Shown piece by piece: positions 13,301-24,039 of a stretch of 64,000 nt of DNA. Source of the DNA: Eucalyptus grandis. Taxonomy: Eukaryota; Streptophyta; Magnoliopsida; Myrtales; Myrtaceae. The notes under the pieces were generated by a model that saw only the letters and a program-made list of their open reading frames with translations, ran no database searches and had not been told where the DNA came from. Both the position numbers and the translations under genes were made by a program. Each line of letters starts with the position of its first letter. Position 1 is the stretch's first letter. The stretch spans positions 41,399,738 through 41,463,737 of the forward strand of contig NC_052612.1 in assembly GCF_016545825.1 (NCBI RefSeq), written 5' to 3'.

Positions 13301-13569
13301 GAAGAAACATCGTGCGTAATTGTCTCTTCCTTTCCGATCTCGGGTATATTTGGCTGCCCGAAGCTCAAGAGAGTGCCGAGCAGAACAGCAGTGCAGACCA
13401 AAACAGGGGATGCAGACACCAAAAGCGAAAACAGGAATGGAAATGATCTGTACATGAAAAACGAGAAGCACAACAAACCCACAAGGAACGGATGATTGCA
13501 AACTGATCTGTAACATGTCTTCACCGACATGATCACAAATCTCCTGATTTTAACTCCCGTTCCCATCAT
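7384..13569 (-). CDS. Large acidic, N-terminally membrane-anchored protein (At5g17910-type family), 2 exons
   Basis: Exon 1 runs 13569-10282 (1096 codons, donor GTAAGC) and exon 2 runs 9030-7384 after a 1251-nt phase-0 intron. The product is about 1645 residues. The N-terminus has two hydrophobic segments, roughly residues 28-50 and 53-70, joined by a short basic turn. This arrangement is typical of the plant family of long 'cardiomyopathy-associated/titin-like' uncharacterised proteins. The rest is very acidic and Ser/Glu-rich, with a run of Glu near residue 360. A 35-residue repeat (HEDGGHQYTL...NLEREN) occurs about three times in exon 1. In exon 2 a degenerate motif of the type VVEARSLDDI recurs four times. 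The coding frame stops at a TAG (7386-7384), but an in-frame Ser-rich tail lies directly beyond it (see 7315-7383). Function is unknown; an ER or other membrane location is an inference from the N-terminus. The start could be either of two adjacent ATGs. Confidence 0.85.
9031..10281 (-). other. Intron of the acidic-protein gene
   Basis: The donor at 10281 (GTAAGC) and the acceptor at 9032-9031 (TTTTGTAG) join exon 1 to exon 2 in phase 0. Open frames inside, such as 9617-9844, show no recognisable product. Confidence 0.8.
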
Positions 13570-13623
13570 ATCAGAGATCAGAGTCTCTCTCCACCTCAGT
13601 GTCTTTTCTTTCTATGGTCTTAT

Positions 13624-13906
13624 CTGCTGATGGCAATCTGACTTGAGGAAATGAAACAAACCATGAACAACCAAAATTCGCGTTAGATCTATGTAAAGCC
13701 TTGATCAGAAGAACAGGGGAAGGAAAAAAGAAAAGAAAATGGAGGTTAACAAATTAGAACACGAACTCACCACCCACTATCAAAAGATTAAATTGATCAA
13801 CACCCAATTCAGAGCTATGAAATGCCAAGTGGTTACAAAGCTAAAGTTGGATATATCAGGAGACAACAGGCGGGGAAGAACAACATTAAAGAGAAGAGTA
13901 ACTCAC
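13624..13906 (-). other. Probable 5'-UTR intron of the acidic-protein gene
   Basis: On the minus strand a strong donor (CACTGG|GTGAGT, ending the exon at 13907) and an acceptor after a pyrimidine-rich tract (CCATCAGCAG|ATAAGA, next exon from 13623) lie between the purine/pyrimidine-rich leader and the ATG. The interval is 283 nt. This is assigned from splice signals only. Confidence 0.5.
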
Positions 13907-14108
13907 CCAGTGAAGAGATCAGACCCCGTAAAGCATGAGTTAAAGACCCAAGATTGCCAGAAATCAAAAAGGCAATGTGATCCTGTTGTTCCACTTCTCT
14001 TTTTCCTTCCCTTTTCTTTTTTTTTGGCCTCAGCAACAGCTATGAGGAGCTGTTTCCTTCCTAGCTTTGGTATATCTAAAGGGAAATGGGGCGGCACAAA
14101 AAGAAGAG

Positions 14109-14127
14109 AAAGAGAGAGAGAGAGAGA
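14109..14127. repeat. (GA)n microsatellite in the leader region
   Basis: A short GA run. On the minus strand it is a CT run about 0.5 kb upstream of the ATG of the acidic-protein gene, in what is probably the transcribed leader, where CT-rich tracts are common in plants. Confidence 0.7.
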
Positions 14128-14272
14128 ATGAACGAGAAAGGGAGGAAAAAGAAGTCTTTTTCCCAAGTTCTCAATTCATTCCTTTCTAATCCGGCGGATG
14201 AGAAGCCGGGATCATACCGTCCACAATACAATCCCCCACCTCGGGTCTTGACCGTTTCTCGTATTTCCTCCG

Positions 14273-14289
14273 ATATATATATATATATG
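14273..14289 (-). promoter_or_regulatory. Candidate TATA-like element for the acidic-protein gene
   Basis: A short alternating AT run (GATATATATATATATATG) lies about 150 nt upstream of the CT-rich leader on the minus strand. Position and composition fit a TATA element, but simple AT repeats are common in this DNA, so the call is tentative. Confidence 0.25.
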
Positions 14290-17200
14290 CCTGTTCAACA
14301 TGCATCACGTCATTACAGAGCAATCGCCCACTACCGGATCCTGGACTAAAGTTAGCAATTCTATATATAACTCTGACATTAATGAAAGTTGGACCCTCGG
14401 ATTTGTAGTTGGAATTGGAATGTCACCAACGCCCGGTCTTGACAGGGAAGGCTGAGGGTGTAGAAATTGGAGGAGTTGACAAAAAAAAATAATGGAGAAA
14501 TCGAGAAGGAAAAAGAAAGACAGGATGTTGGGGTGGAGGGTAGCTTTTGCCTTTTTCTTTTGAGGATCAGGGCAAAGCCCAATATTTTAAAACCCATTAC
14601 GGGGGTTTAAGTATTGATTCCCACTTGCCTTGAGGGCGTGGAGTAATCATTGCTTCCCTCGGGTAAAGGACATTCATTCCCGTAACATTGCTTTGTTCTG
14701 AAGTTTGGCAGCCGAGATCTTTCGACCTGTGTTCGCGAGGCTGTATCCCACATGTCATGTTTATGAAAAAGGTGGGAACTTGTTTATTAAAATCTCGATT
14801 GGGGCGGTCGGATTTGAAAAGTTATTCCGCGCAAACCGATCTGACGTGGTCGACATTGTCGCTTACGTCAAAGTCGGTCGATTAATCTTCTGAGGCGGGG
14901 TTTATGTGGTCTTCTGAGTTACGTCAAAGTCGGTCGATTAAGTTGAAATTTGCTTCTCCTGTCGTGGTTCAGAAAGTTCACTAGTGTTGTCAACGGCTTT
15001 TGAAGCAAGAATTCAGGGTAGGTGGGCGCTTTGACAGTTGTGCAGGAGCTCTTGAGGGAAGAAATATGGGAGTAGATTCCCGAGAGAGAAAGAGGAGGTA
15101 CGTGCAGTCCACATCCGTCTCGACCTGACATGCGCAGAGCGAGTAGTGTTGTGTTGCCCTTCCACTAAACACCGTGTCCGTCGAACCTGAGAAATCAGAC
15201 GGAGCGTGAACCTGCGATTCTTTTTGGTACACGACACGAGCATCCGACGGACACTTTCTTAAATAAAAAAACTCAAAGCGTATGCATAAAGATGGCCAAA
15301 AAAGCGTCACCTCCACCCTCATCAGATTAAAGTAGATGCAAAAACTCGGAAAAAAAATTAACAGTGACCATATTCTGTGTTATGCAGAAAATGTGCTCAG
15401 TGCAACCATCTTCATACTGAACTCTTGTCTAGTGGATGTTTGTAATTGTACCTCGATTCAAAAACTGCTTCTTCTCCTCTCTGCTTTCTCAGGCAAATGG
15501 ATTTGTCGATGCGTTTTCTGGTAGATGCAAAAAAACTGACGTCATTCGTCTTTGAAACCAAACGGCTTCTGCCAGAATAATCTCTTTTAAAAGATGAGCT
15601 TCGAAAGGCACATACCCCCGGTGGAATCCCAATTGGCTAATGAAAACATTTAGTTACTATATTTTTAAGAGTTCTGCAGTTTAGATCTTCTCATAATACA
15701 ATGTCATGAGTTCGAAATCTGAGCAAACGAACACCCAGAACGAAGCATCATTGTCATGCGGCCTCACTCATTTTTTACTCTCTCAACTGTTCCTGCTTCA
15801 CCAAGTGCCATGGGCTCGTAGCTATGCCAGCAAGCTGCTGACCTTGATGGCTATATAAACGTCAACTTCTATATCTAAGGCACAATCATCTGCAGATGGA
15901 AGCCAGAGAGCTGCAACATGAAACCATCATTGCAGTACAGAGTAAACACATGATTGATAACTTATGAAGAGCAGATAACCTCAGATATTTCATTGCCTTC
16001 ATCAATGGACATTATGCATCATGGTCGGAGCCTTCTTGGTTCTCTTATCATTCCAAATGAAAATTCAAGCTTTCTCTACATATCAAAGAGTTTATCTTCT
16101 ATTTTCTGGCTCTGAGGGACATCACATCAGCAACAGAGAAATATCCACAATAAAAGGAATTCGGTAAAGTTTGACACAACGAAATGAATTTATCTCAAAG
16201 CACAGTGCGCTCCTCTTTTCTTTTAATTCAGGTTCTTCTTCCTTCCAACCCAACCACAAAATTCCTCTTTTCTCTATGAGCCAAATTAAGAAATCCTTCT
16301 TTTTCGTTGAAGTAAGTGGCTGTGCCATTTGAAGGTACCTAATGAGGCAAGGAGAGAAAAAAACTAACATTCTAGGTGATTTAAGTGCACTATTACTGAA
16401 TAGCATTTCCTCTTTCTTCTTCCTTGCACTTCCCTCACTTTGTTCCTTTGAAAGAATTTAATGTTTCTCTTTTTTTCCTTTTTCTTTTCACCTCAAAGCT
16501 GCTTTGTAAAATATACACAAAAATTGAGTTTCCAAACACACTAGCCTTCACAAAATGCCCATTCACTCAAAGATACTTGGGGAAATGCAAAGCCATTTCC
16601 CCAAAGTTGAACCAAACGGGCCCATAATTTACTTCCTATGTTACCTATGAAGTGGTTTTTCTGCATTGAGAACTGTTTTTCGTTCGCTATACCAAGGAAG
16701 AGTTTTTCATGCCATTGCAGAGGCAAATCTCAGACAGTTCCACCATCAGGGACCTATGCATGCATAGAAGACTTCCGTTCTTCTGCTTTTGCAGTGTTGT
16801 ATCATTAGAGGGTATAATGATAGCCAATAAACGACAGTAAGCTATATAAAAAGTATGGGTACATGTATACACACTGAAGGACTGAAAATACTTTAATAGG
16901 TTGCAGTGTCTAGCAAGGCACAGTCTCTCCAAGCAATAATATTACAATATAAATTCTGCTTCCTCAGATTAACTAACTAGTCTCCTGGCTCATGCCATTT
17001 CTTCTGTAAACAGGAACTAAGCATTATTAAACCGATACAGAAATACATGCTACTATCATCCAGCACAGATGCACTTTTGGAACAGTAAACCTTAAAAAAA
17101 CCAAGAGACCATGCTAAAGCAAACTAGTATTTCCCTATTATATCTGTTGTTTCCGTTTTCTTTTTTTCCTTCTTCACTTGTAATAGTAAAGGAAGCAACT

Positions 17201-18057
17201 GGCACATACCTTAGCTTGCCACCTATCTGCTGACAAAATTTCTCAGTTGTGCTGGCTCAAGACTCTCTGAAAGACATATTTCAAGCTTCAACAGAAACAA
17301 GAGTGATCTAACTTTATTAGAAGGGAAAGGGAACAGGATCAATTAGGCCAAAGAATGTAGTCCAATGAGAGACAAGATGGATAACAGCCTGATCCACAAG
17401 TTAATAAACATGACAAATTTTGCTTTTTTCTCAATTGGAGGAGTGCACCACAAGTTTGCATCCACTGGCCTGGCAATAATGGCAGGATAATGAATTTGAC
17501 CCTATGTAAAGAATCAAGTCCGTACATCATAAGAATATCCTCAAGTTCTTCCCTTTCCTGGCTAACTTCCACTTGCCTTCAATCTTTCTTTTTTTTTTTT
17601 TTTGGGGGGAGAGAGAGAGAGAGAGAGAGAGATGGGAAGAGGGGGGTTGTAGATTTTAAAATCTCAAAGCATTCTCCTGCGAGAAAAGAGAGAGGCAGCA
17701 GAGAGGGCTTACTCACATGGCAATTGGCATCCACAGAGGCAATAGTAAAAATTTATTCATTCTCAAATTTACATCTTTGGGGAAATTATCACATAAACTT
17801 GGTCCAGCAGAACAAATGACAGGACTCGTGATGGAGATCACAAAAAAGACCTCACATCGAAAAACTCCCTAATCGGTAAGATCTTCCACCTAATTGTAGA
17901 AGAAAGTAATATATCTTCCGATTTCTAAGATGTCTTTTAGGCTCAATTTAACACATGCTATAACAGTCATTATTATCTCTGCCACAACATGGGAACATTG
18001 AGTGGAAAGAACTATGCACAAAGAAAATCATCAAAAGAATGGCATAGAGAGCTGTCA
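14290..18057. other. Spacer with no supported gene
   Basis: About 3.8 kb between the leader of the acidic-protein gene and the end of the small minus-strand gene. It contains a (GA)n run at 17609-17632 next to a poly-T tract. There is a possible tRNA-derived SINE remnant at 15625-15725. Minus-strand open stretches around 17342-17510 have plausible splice acceptors but no product I recognise. Confidence 0.4.
15625..15725 (+). repeat. Possible tRNA-derived SINE remnant
   Basis: CATGAGTTCGAAATCTGAG (15706-15724) resembles a pol III B box (GGTTCGANTCC) and lies about 70 nt after TTGGCTAATGAAAAC, a weak A-box-like string. No second copy or target-site duplication was identified by eye. Confidence 0.2.
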
Positions 18058-19832
18058 TTAGTCAGGTCCAAGAGCATGTGCAGCAATCTGAACTGCAGCT
18101 GCCAAATGAGATTGGTTGTCACTGCAGGTACCATTGAAATCCCTCTCACATCCTATCTCTTTGAGCTTTTGCCTTCTCAATGGATTCCATTGCTTCTTCA
18201 AATGATTTCTGTGCCCGGAAATGAAGAAGAAACAAAAATTGACATAGAATGACTAATGAATTATTACAAAAAGACTCTAAAAGAGTGTGATCTGTCAAAG
18301 GGTTTCACCAAACCAAATAAAGAAAACAGTAGCATGGTCATATTTTACATTTATTTAATGTACATTATCATAACTCTGTAAATTGTAGTGCAAAGTTTTG
18401 TAGATAGATATACTTTCAGTATTCATCATCTGCAAATTTTGGTGAAATGCCAGAATGTACTTCTAAAACTCATGCAAAGGTTTTCCTTCCTTCTGGAGAA
18501 CCATACATGTAATTTAGCAGCAGAATCCAGAGAAGATTTGCCCTCCTAGGTAGACTCATTTGCTAGGTAAGAGAAGGGAAACTAGAACCAGAAAACCAAA
18601 GTAACTCTAAACAAGTAAAAGCTAGGGAACTCTATACACGAAATTAAAACTCAAAATCATATTTCAGGAAACCTAAATATGCAAAAGGCTTCATATATTT
18701 GTCTATAATTCATAGACGGGAAGCACATCAAAAACAACATAAGAGCTTACATGATAAGGGTTAACCAAGAACGGTAACTCCTAAGTCGCAATGCTATTTT
18801 TGTCTCTTCTCCTTATCCATAAGCACAATATTAAGCATATGGGATGGAGATAAAACCTGATAAACCCTTCGACCACAAAGTTCTCCAATGAATATGATAG
18901 ATAGTATGATAATTTCTCTCACTCTCCAAATAATAAGACCTTGAACACTTCTTAAGGAGGCGAGTACGTAGAAAGAAAATAAGGAAAAGAAGAGCAGCAG
19001 CACTCAATGTAGACCAGTCCCCTGGGTTCACCACCTGGAACCTGGCCAATAAAACTAAAGATCTACTGAGGGAGATATAATAGATGGGTTCATGTCCACC
19101 AAATTCTTCAACCGGAAGAAAGACATATGCATCTCAAAATCCTATCTTTAACAGGATTCATTGTTTTAATTTCAAAAGGCTAAGTATCCCATCTTCTTCC
19201 TCATCATCAACATTAAACAAAGGGCACATGATCTGCATCAGTTCTACATGTTTTACTTCCATCTCCACAATTGCTGTCATCTCGCCAGCAGAGGCACTGG
19301 CGCCATGGCACATCAGTATAGAATTGACAGCAAAGGCCAAATGTGTTAAATCTTTCAGCGACATGACATCTAAAGGAGACCACACGAGAGACAGTATCGG
19401 CTATTTTTTTTTTTTTTTAATATTTTTTTTTGGGCCAAAGACAGTATCAGCTGGTCTAACAACCGAAGACAAAATCCAAAGACCAGAAATTGACAAGGAA
19501 CAACATGTGCATCTTGCCAAAGAAAGACAAGAAGAAAACCAACTTCAACATACCCCGGAATTTTGCATCTTCCACAGGGCCTCCCTTCCCCTATCGATGA
19601 CAACTGCAGCACCTAACAGAGTACTGCAACGAATACACACGTTAACCAAAACTGCAGCACAATTACGTAAGACCGCGAAGGAACAACGACACCAGCCAAA
19701 CATCAACATACCCAGCGAAGGCCACGTTAAGAAGAAACGCCCGAGTTGTCATGTACCGCAACGCCGCTTCAAACTTCGCGCTCAACCCGCCAACGCCCTC
19801 ACCGCTCGCGCGGGCGTACGAATAATCATTCC
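18058..19832 (-). CDS. Small conserved plant protein of unknown function, 5' end in the gap, splice anomalies
   Basis: Four exon-like blocks lie on the minus strand: A 19832-19712 (39 codons, starting inside the gap), B 19612-19554, C 18208-18150 and D 18121-18058. Together they read as a protein of about 100 residues: an N-terminal AALRYMTTRAFLLNVAFAG hydrophobic stretch, then VVIDRGREALWKMQNSG, SFEEAMESIEKAKAQRDR, and a C-terminal HLAAAVQIAAHALGPD. It probably has one membrane-associated segment and an amphipathic helical tail. Two joins are abnormal. A ends with two overhanging bases while B needs one, so a spurious base in the CCC at 19711-19713 is suspected. C and D are separated by only 28 nt with perfect GTGAG...CTGCAG ends, and if this is not spliced the frame stops at TGA 18148-18146. 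It may be functional with assembly errors, or a recent pseudogene. I do not recognise the family by name. Confidence 0.6.
18209..19553 (-). other. Intron between exons B and C of the small gene
   Basis: 1345 nt with donor GTATGT after exon B and acceptor GGGCACAG before exon C. It contains two minus-strand open stretches, 18831-19049 (hydrophobic) and 19158-19385 (acidic end), for which I see no homology or matching splice phase. A poly-T/A tract lies near 19404-19430. Confidence 0.55.
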
Positions 19833-19932
19833 NNNNNNNNNNNNNNNNNNNNNNNNNNNNNNNNNNNNNNNNNNNNNNNNNNNNNNNNNNNNNNNNNNNN
19901 NNNNNNNNNNNNNNNNNNNNNNNNNNNNNNNN
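19833..19932. other. Assembly gap (100 N)
   Basis: Exactly 100 N, a conventional placeholder, so the true length is unknown. It separates the 5' end of the minus-strand small gene from the interior of exon 5 of a plus-strand PQ-loop gene copy. The start codons and promoters of both should lie inside it. Confidence 0.99.
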
Positions 19933-22572
19933 CAATGCTTCCCCTGGGAATGGATTATATTATGTGTAATTAAATTTCTCACTCCAAATTTCTCTATCAT
20001 CTGAATTTCTGCCTGACTTGTTCATCTTGCATCCAGTCTTTGTTCGATTTGAAGATTTACAGAAGTATATTGGCTCATTCACATTGACAGCACATGAGGA
20101 TAAATGAAAAGAAAGATGAAAATCACCTATCCAGACAGTTGGCTGCAAGAATTAGGGATATCGGTGGCTTAACTAAGCTCAGAATATGTTCCTTTAGCGT
20201 GCTATGGCTGGCACAATTGTTTGACTTTCATTTTGGCTGCCACTAATACTCTCACGGTGTATGATAGGGTATTGCACACTTTTCTAAAAGGTCAAAATAT
20301 AAACTAATGTGCTGCTGTGGAGGAGTTCTAGAATCAATATCTGTGGCTTTGATCATTAGACATTCTCACACTTCTATCCTGTAGAAACGAGACATACGCT
20401 AGAAGATTAGAGCTCATCCTCTGTTCTTGTTTTGGGATTATGTCTTCCATCATTGGATAATAGTGCTCCTCTGCATTACAGTTTTTTTAAGCCTGATAAT
20501 AATTATTTTGCTACTCCAGATTGCTGCTCTGGCTGAAGATTTTTAATCTATTCCACTTGAAAGTTGCTAGTCTTTTTGTAATATTAGAATAAAGAATGAT
20601 GCTTTCTGCTATAGTGGCTATTAATGTTCTCTAGTGCAAGAGAGAGCACAATTTTCCATAGCGAATGAAATTGCCTCAAGGCATAAGGGTTGTCTTACGC
20701 AACTATGACAGAGAATAATCGTATGTTTCAGATCAGCAAGATCTTTGTCAAGTAGCCATACACCAACAGCAGGATCTTATTTTCCACTAAGGATGAGTCC
20801 CAACAATGCTGATAATGAAGGTACGATTGAAGAGCCGTTGCTTGCTGGAGATTTGTCAGAACAGTCTGCGCCATCACCGAAGACCAAAAACATGCTATGC
20901 CTGGTATACTTTTCCCACAGCTTTGGTATTATGCTGATGTTCATCAGCAGTTAAAAGCCATTTATTGACTTATTTTACTCCAGGTTTCTGCAGTTACATT
21001 TTTTGGCACTTTCAATCTCCCGAACCCATTGAAAGTTAGAGCAAGTTCTGTCTCCAGAAAACAGAGTGGACGTGTCATTCAAGTTGGAAGAAAGCTTTTG
21101 CAGGTGATTTCAATTTTCAGATGATTTTTCCAATAGACCTGTAGGGTACCACAAGATCTAGTCCACTGCTGCATCCGCAATTAATGGGTGGAAAGCCTAA
21201 TCCATGATTAGCAATCAAGAGCCTGATTATAGTGACAGTTTGCTTCATTGACAATGTCAGACCTCCATTCACATGGCTTCACGTTGTTCCTCTCTGTGTT
21301 GATTCTTGGGTCATTTGGTGGATTCTATTTTTGCTTTACCAGTCAAGATAGTTCAGCTCTCATTATGATGAAAAAGGAAGCACTTAGATCAGTTGAGAAT
21401 GCCCATGTAAAATGGAAGGCAAAGTAAACCTTGCGTAAGGAGTGCTTACAGTATAGGGATTTGTCTCTCACTTGTTCTCCTTGCATAGGGATTTTAATTC
21501 ACATGTATGATTGGTAAATGAATCAGGTTGATGAGGGAAATGGTTTTTCTGGACATGTTGGAGTTGGTAGTTTCCTTGGTTGGGCAATGGCGGCTATTTA
21601 CATGGGTGGAAGGCTTCCTCAGATTTGCTTAAATGTAAGGTTTACTTATCTGTTTTGAAATCTATGAAGCTCTATTACTTTCATAAGCCTGAAAAGGAGG
21701 ATTTGTGCTCTCTTCAATCCTTTCGTCTAAAATGGGTGGATTTGCTTGCCAAGCCCACGTGAGTGCATAATTATTCTCTATCCTACCACATTCAACAGCA
21801 GACAAATGGCAGAAGGTTTTCTATCTTGCACTTGATTAATAGAAATCTATTATGATTTTATTCCTTACCATGAAAAACAGAAGCTGCATTTTCTTGTCAT
21901 CACAACTGTTCTACTTGTGTGCTAGGTTGAGTTGTAAGTCTAATGTTTGGTGGTTTGTGCACTTTTTGCAGATCAGGAGGGGAAATGTTGAGGTGAGATC
22001 TTTGATTCATCTGATAGTTTGTCAAATTTTTTGTGACATTCAACACAAGAACCCATGGTATTCATTCGATAGGGTCCCAAGTAATTTGGGATTGACTGAG
22101 GTTGAGGACTGGCCATTTACGTTTTCCTGCTTCTTGCCCCGGTATCTTGCACATACATATTTGTGGATTCAAGATCCTAACCCCCAAACCCAGGAGATTC
22201 ACATACGCTCATTAGGGGAGGAAAATAATGTGCCATGTCTGATGATGGCTGCATCATCTGAAAGTTTTTTGTGATTGTAGGGACTCAATCCATTGATGTT
22301 CCTTTTTGCTTTGATTGGAAATATTACCTATGTAGCAAGGTAATTAAAACTATTTTGTTAAACATGTTGTGTATCTCGATTCCATAACTCATAATTGCTT
22401 TCTCATTTGCTGATATGGGATTCATCTGTGTCTTAGTATCCTAGTCCGCAGCTTGGACTGGTCAAAAATCAGGCCAAATTTACCTTGGCTGGTGGATGCA
22501 GCCGGTTGTGTCCTTCTGGACATTCTTGTATCCTTGTGGATCCAGTTACAAATGTATCAAAATCTAAGTTAG
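19933..22572 (+). CDS. PQ-loop repeat transporter, partial copy (5' exons missing in the gap)
   Basis: Exons matching 5-11 of the complete gene at 45275: 19933-19965 (partial), 20732-20903, 20984-21103, 21527-21634, 21972-21992, 22281-22339 and 22437-22572. All borders are GT/AG, phases match the complete copy, and no internal stop occurs. The second PQ motif is intact (GGRLPQICLN), followed by hydrophobic segments LMFLFALIGNITYVA and LLDILVSLWIQLQ. Relative to the other copy it lacks four codons in exon 8 and has a two-residue-longer C-terminus ending YQNLS. Members of this family (yeast Ypq1, animal PQLC2/LAAT-1, plant PQ-loop proteins) export cationic amino acids from lysosomes or vacuoles; that role is inferred. 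It could be a working paralog whose 5' half is unassembled, or a 5'-truncated copy. Confidence 0.8.
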
Positions 22573-22748
22573 AGACCTGTTGAGTAACAGATGTCACTCA
22601 AGCTGATCTTCGCCCAATGAGGATCCTTAACGTCTTGTCCAGATACTTATTCAGTTCATCTACTTCAGCTACTGGAGGAAACAAGATGTCAAAATTGCCC
22701 GTGGAGATAGTGGTGCGGTGTTGAGATAAATGATGCCAGCGCTTTACA

Positions 22749-22751
<3 letters not shown>

Positions 22752-22792
<41 letters not shown>
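22752..22792. repeat. (CT)n microsatellite, 3' of PQ-loop copy A
   Basis: CT run at the same position relative to the gene as the one at 50301-50351, so it predates the duplication. The two runs differ in length, as expected for a microsatellite. Confidence 0.9.
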
Positions 22793-22794
<2 letters not shown>

Positions 22795-23811
22795 ACACTC
22801 CACATGCATACATTGGGCATGAGTGTTTTAGTTATAGGTTCAGTATATATCTTAACTAAGCTACATCATGAGAACTTTGAGGTGCAGAAATCTCAAGCAT
22901 ATTATGGCACTAGTAATGTTACACAGGAACTACTATCATCTGTTTCGATGTACTCTGCTAAAATGCCAATGTTTTTTCTCTGGTCATGTGTTGCAGGAAT
23001 TTATGAGATCCATAAGCCGATTTCACGTGCTTTACCAGAGGTGACGTGAATAAAATTCAGATCTCCTTTTTGATCTTGGCAAAGGGAAACGAACTCTGTC
23101 GGCATGCAACATAAAGTTTCAACGCATGTGGATACTCATTTCTTTTTGGAACAGAATTTCTTTTCTTCAGTCCCTCAAGCATTTGTCCTCTCAATTTGAG
23201 AATTTGCTTTCCTAACACAACTAAGTCTTGGTTTTCTCCCAATGCTTCCCTCTGCTTGCTCTTTAGCCCTCTGACAGGATGCTGGCACAACATGATTAAA
23301 CATGATCGTGCTTTGTGAAGGGGAAACTGAAGCTACTAATTGATTGTTTTGACAAGTCCTAATTGCTGGCATGCTTTGGCTGGTGTTCGATCAAATTCTG
23401 AAATTGTCAATGGTCCATACATTTAGAGTAACTCCAATGTGCGGAAGGAACTGGACTTGTGTCCCGATACTTCACACTTCACAGAACCACTCGGATGATT
23501 TAGAAGAGACAGGCCCATGCGACCGATTTTCATTAAAGAACTGTTGACCCATTGGCCTTATGGAGCCCTTATTCCCTTTCCCATTTTAATGACAGGATTG
23601 AATGACCCAGAAGAAATGCCTTTTCATGTGTGATGAGTTGTGATGACCTCAATGATGTAGATCAGACCAACCTAAATGGCGTGCATCTATTGGTACCCAA
23701 TCATGTACCCAAAATATTAGAACGTGCCCAACTCTTTCTACCGGTTCCGAGTCCTCTTTCACTGTCCTCTCTTTGTTTTGTCTCCTTATCCTTCCTCAGT
23801 GTCACTAGCAC

Positions 23812-24039
23812 TCGCCTGAAATTGAGAAGTTGTTCCTCGGTCGCATTTAGCGTCGGAAGCTTAACCCTAGCTGGTCACACATCCTTCGTGTAGTCTATGT
23901 CCGCATAGACGAAGACGATGTATATCTTCGCTTCATGGTCGAGTTCTGAACGATAAAGATTCTGCCCAGCACCATACCCCGCCTAGAAGCTGGTAGGATC
24001 TCTCTGATCCATCCATTGCAATGCACGGTTCCTCAGTAC
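23812..24039 (-). pseudogene. Broken fragment of the DUF309 gene (last exon only)
   Basis: Minus-strand match to the last exon of the gene at 51328-52821, with the acceptor CTGCAG retained at 24041-24040. It starts in the same frame (EEPCIAMDGSERSYQLLGG). A one-base insertion just after the two Gly codons shifts the frame into a TGA, there is a further in-frame stop near the original YMKTV position, and the terminal AGGTGA has become AGGCGA. The first two exons are absent because the duplicated block ends 98 bases beyond this exon. It is clearly non-functional and marks the tail of the duplicated block. Confidence 0.85.

Noticed and set aside
17339..17572. Minus-strand stretch with possible acceptors reading IEKKAKFVMFINLW
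   Set aside because: Two frames are open across the same bases and neither links to an upstream exon or known family.
18794..19049. Two overlapping hydrophobic minus-strand frames
   Set aside because: Two frames are equally hydrophobic, which is typical of T-rich intron DNA; no consistent exon structure.
19158..19385. Minus-strand open frame ending in an acidic stretch, within an intron of the small gene
   Set aside because: Looks somewhat protein-like, but has no matching splice phase with neighbouring exons and no family I recognise.
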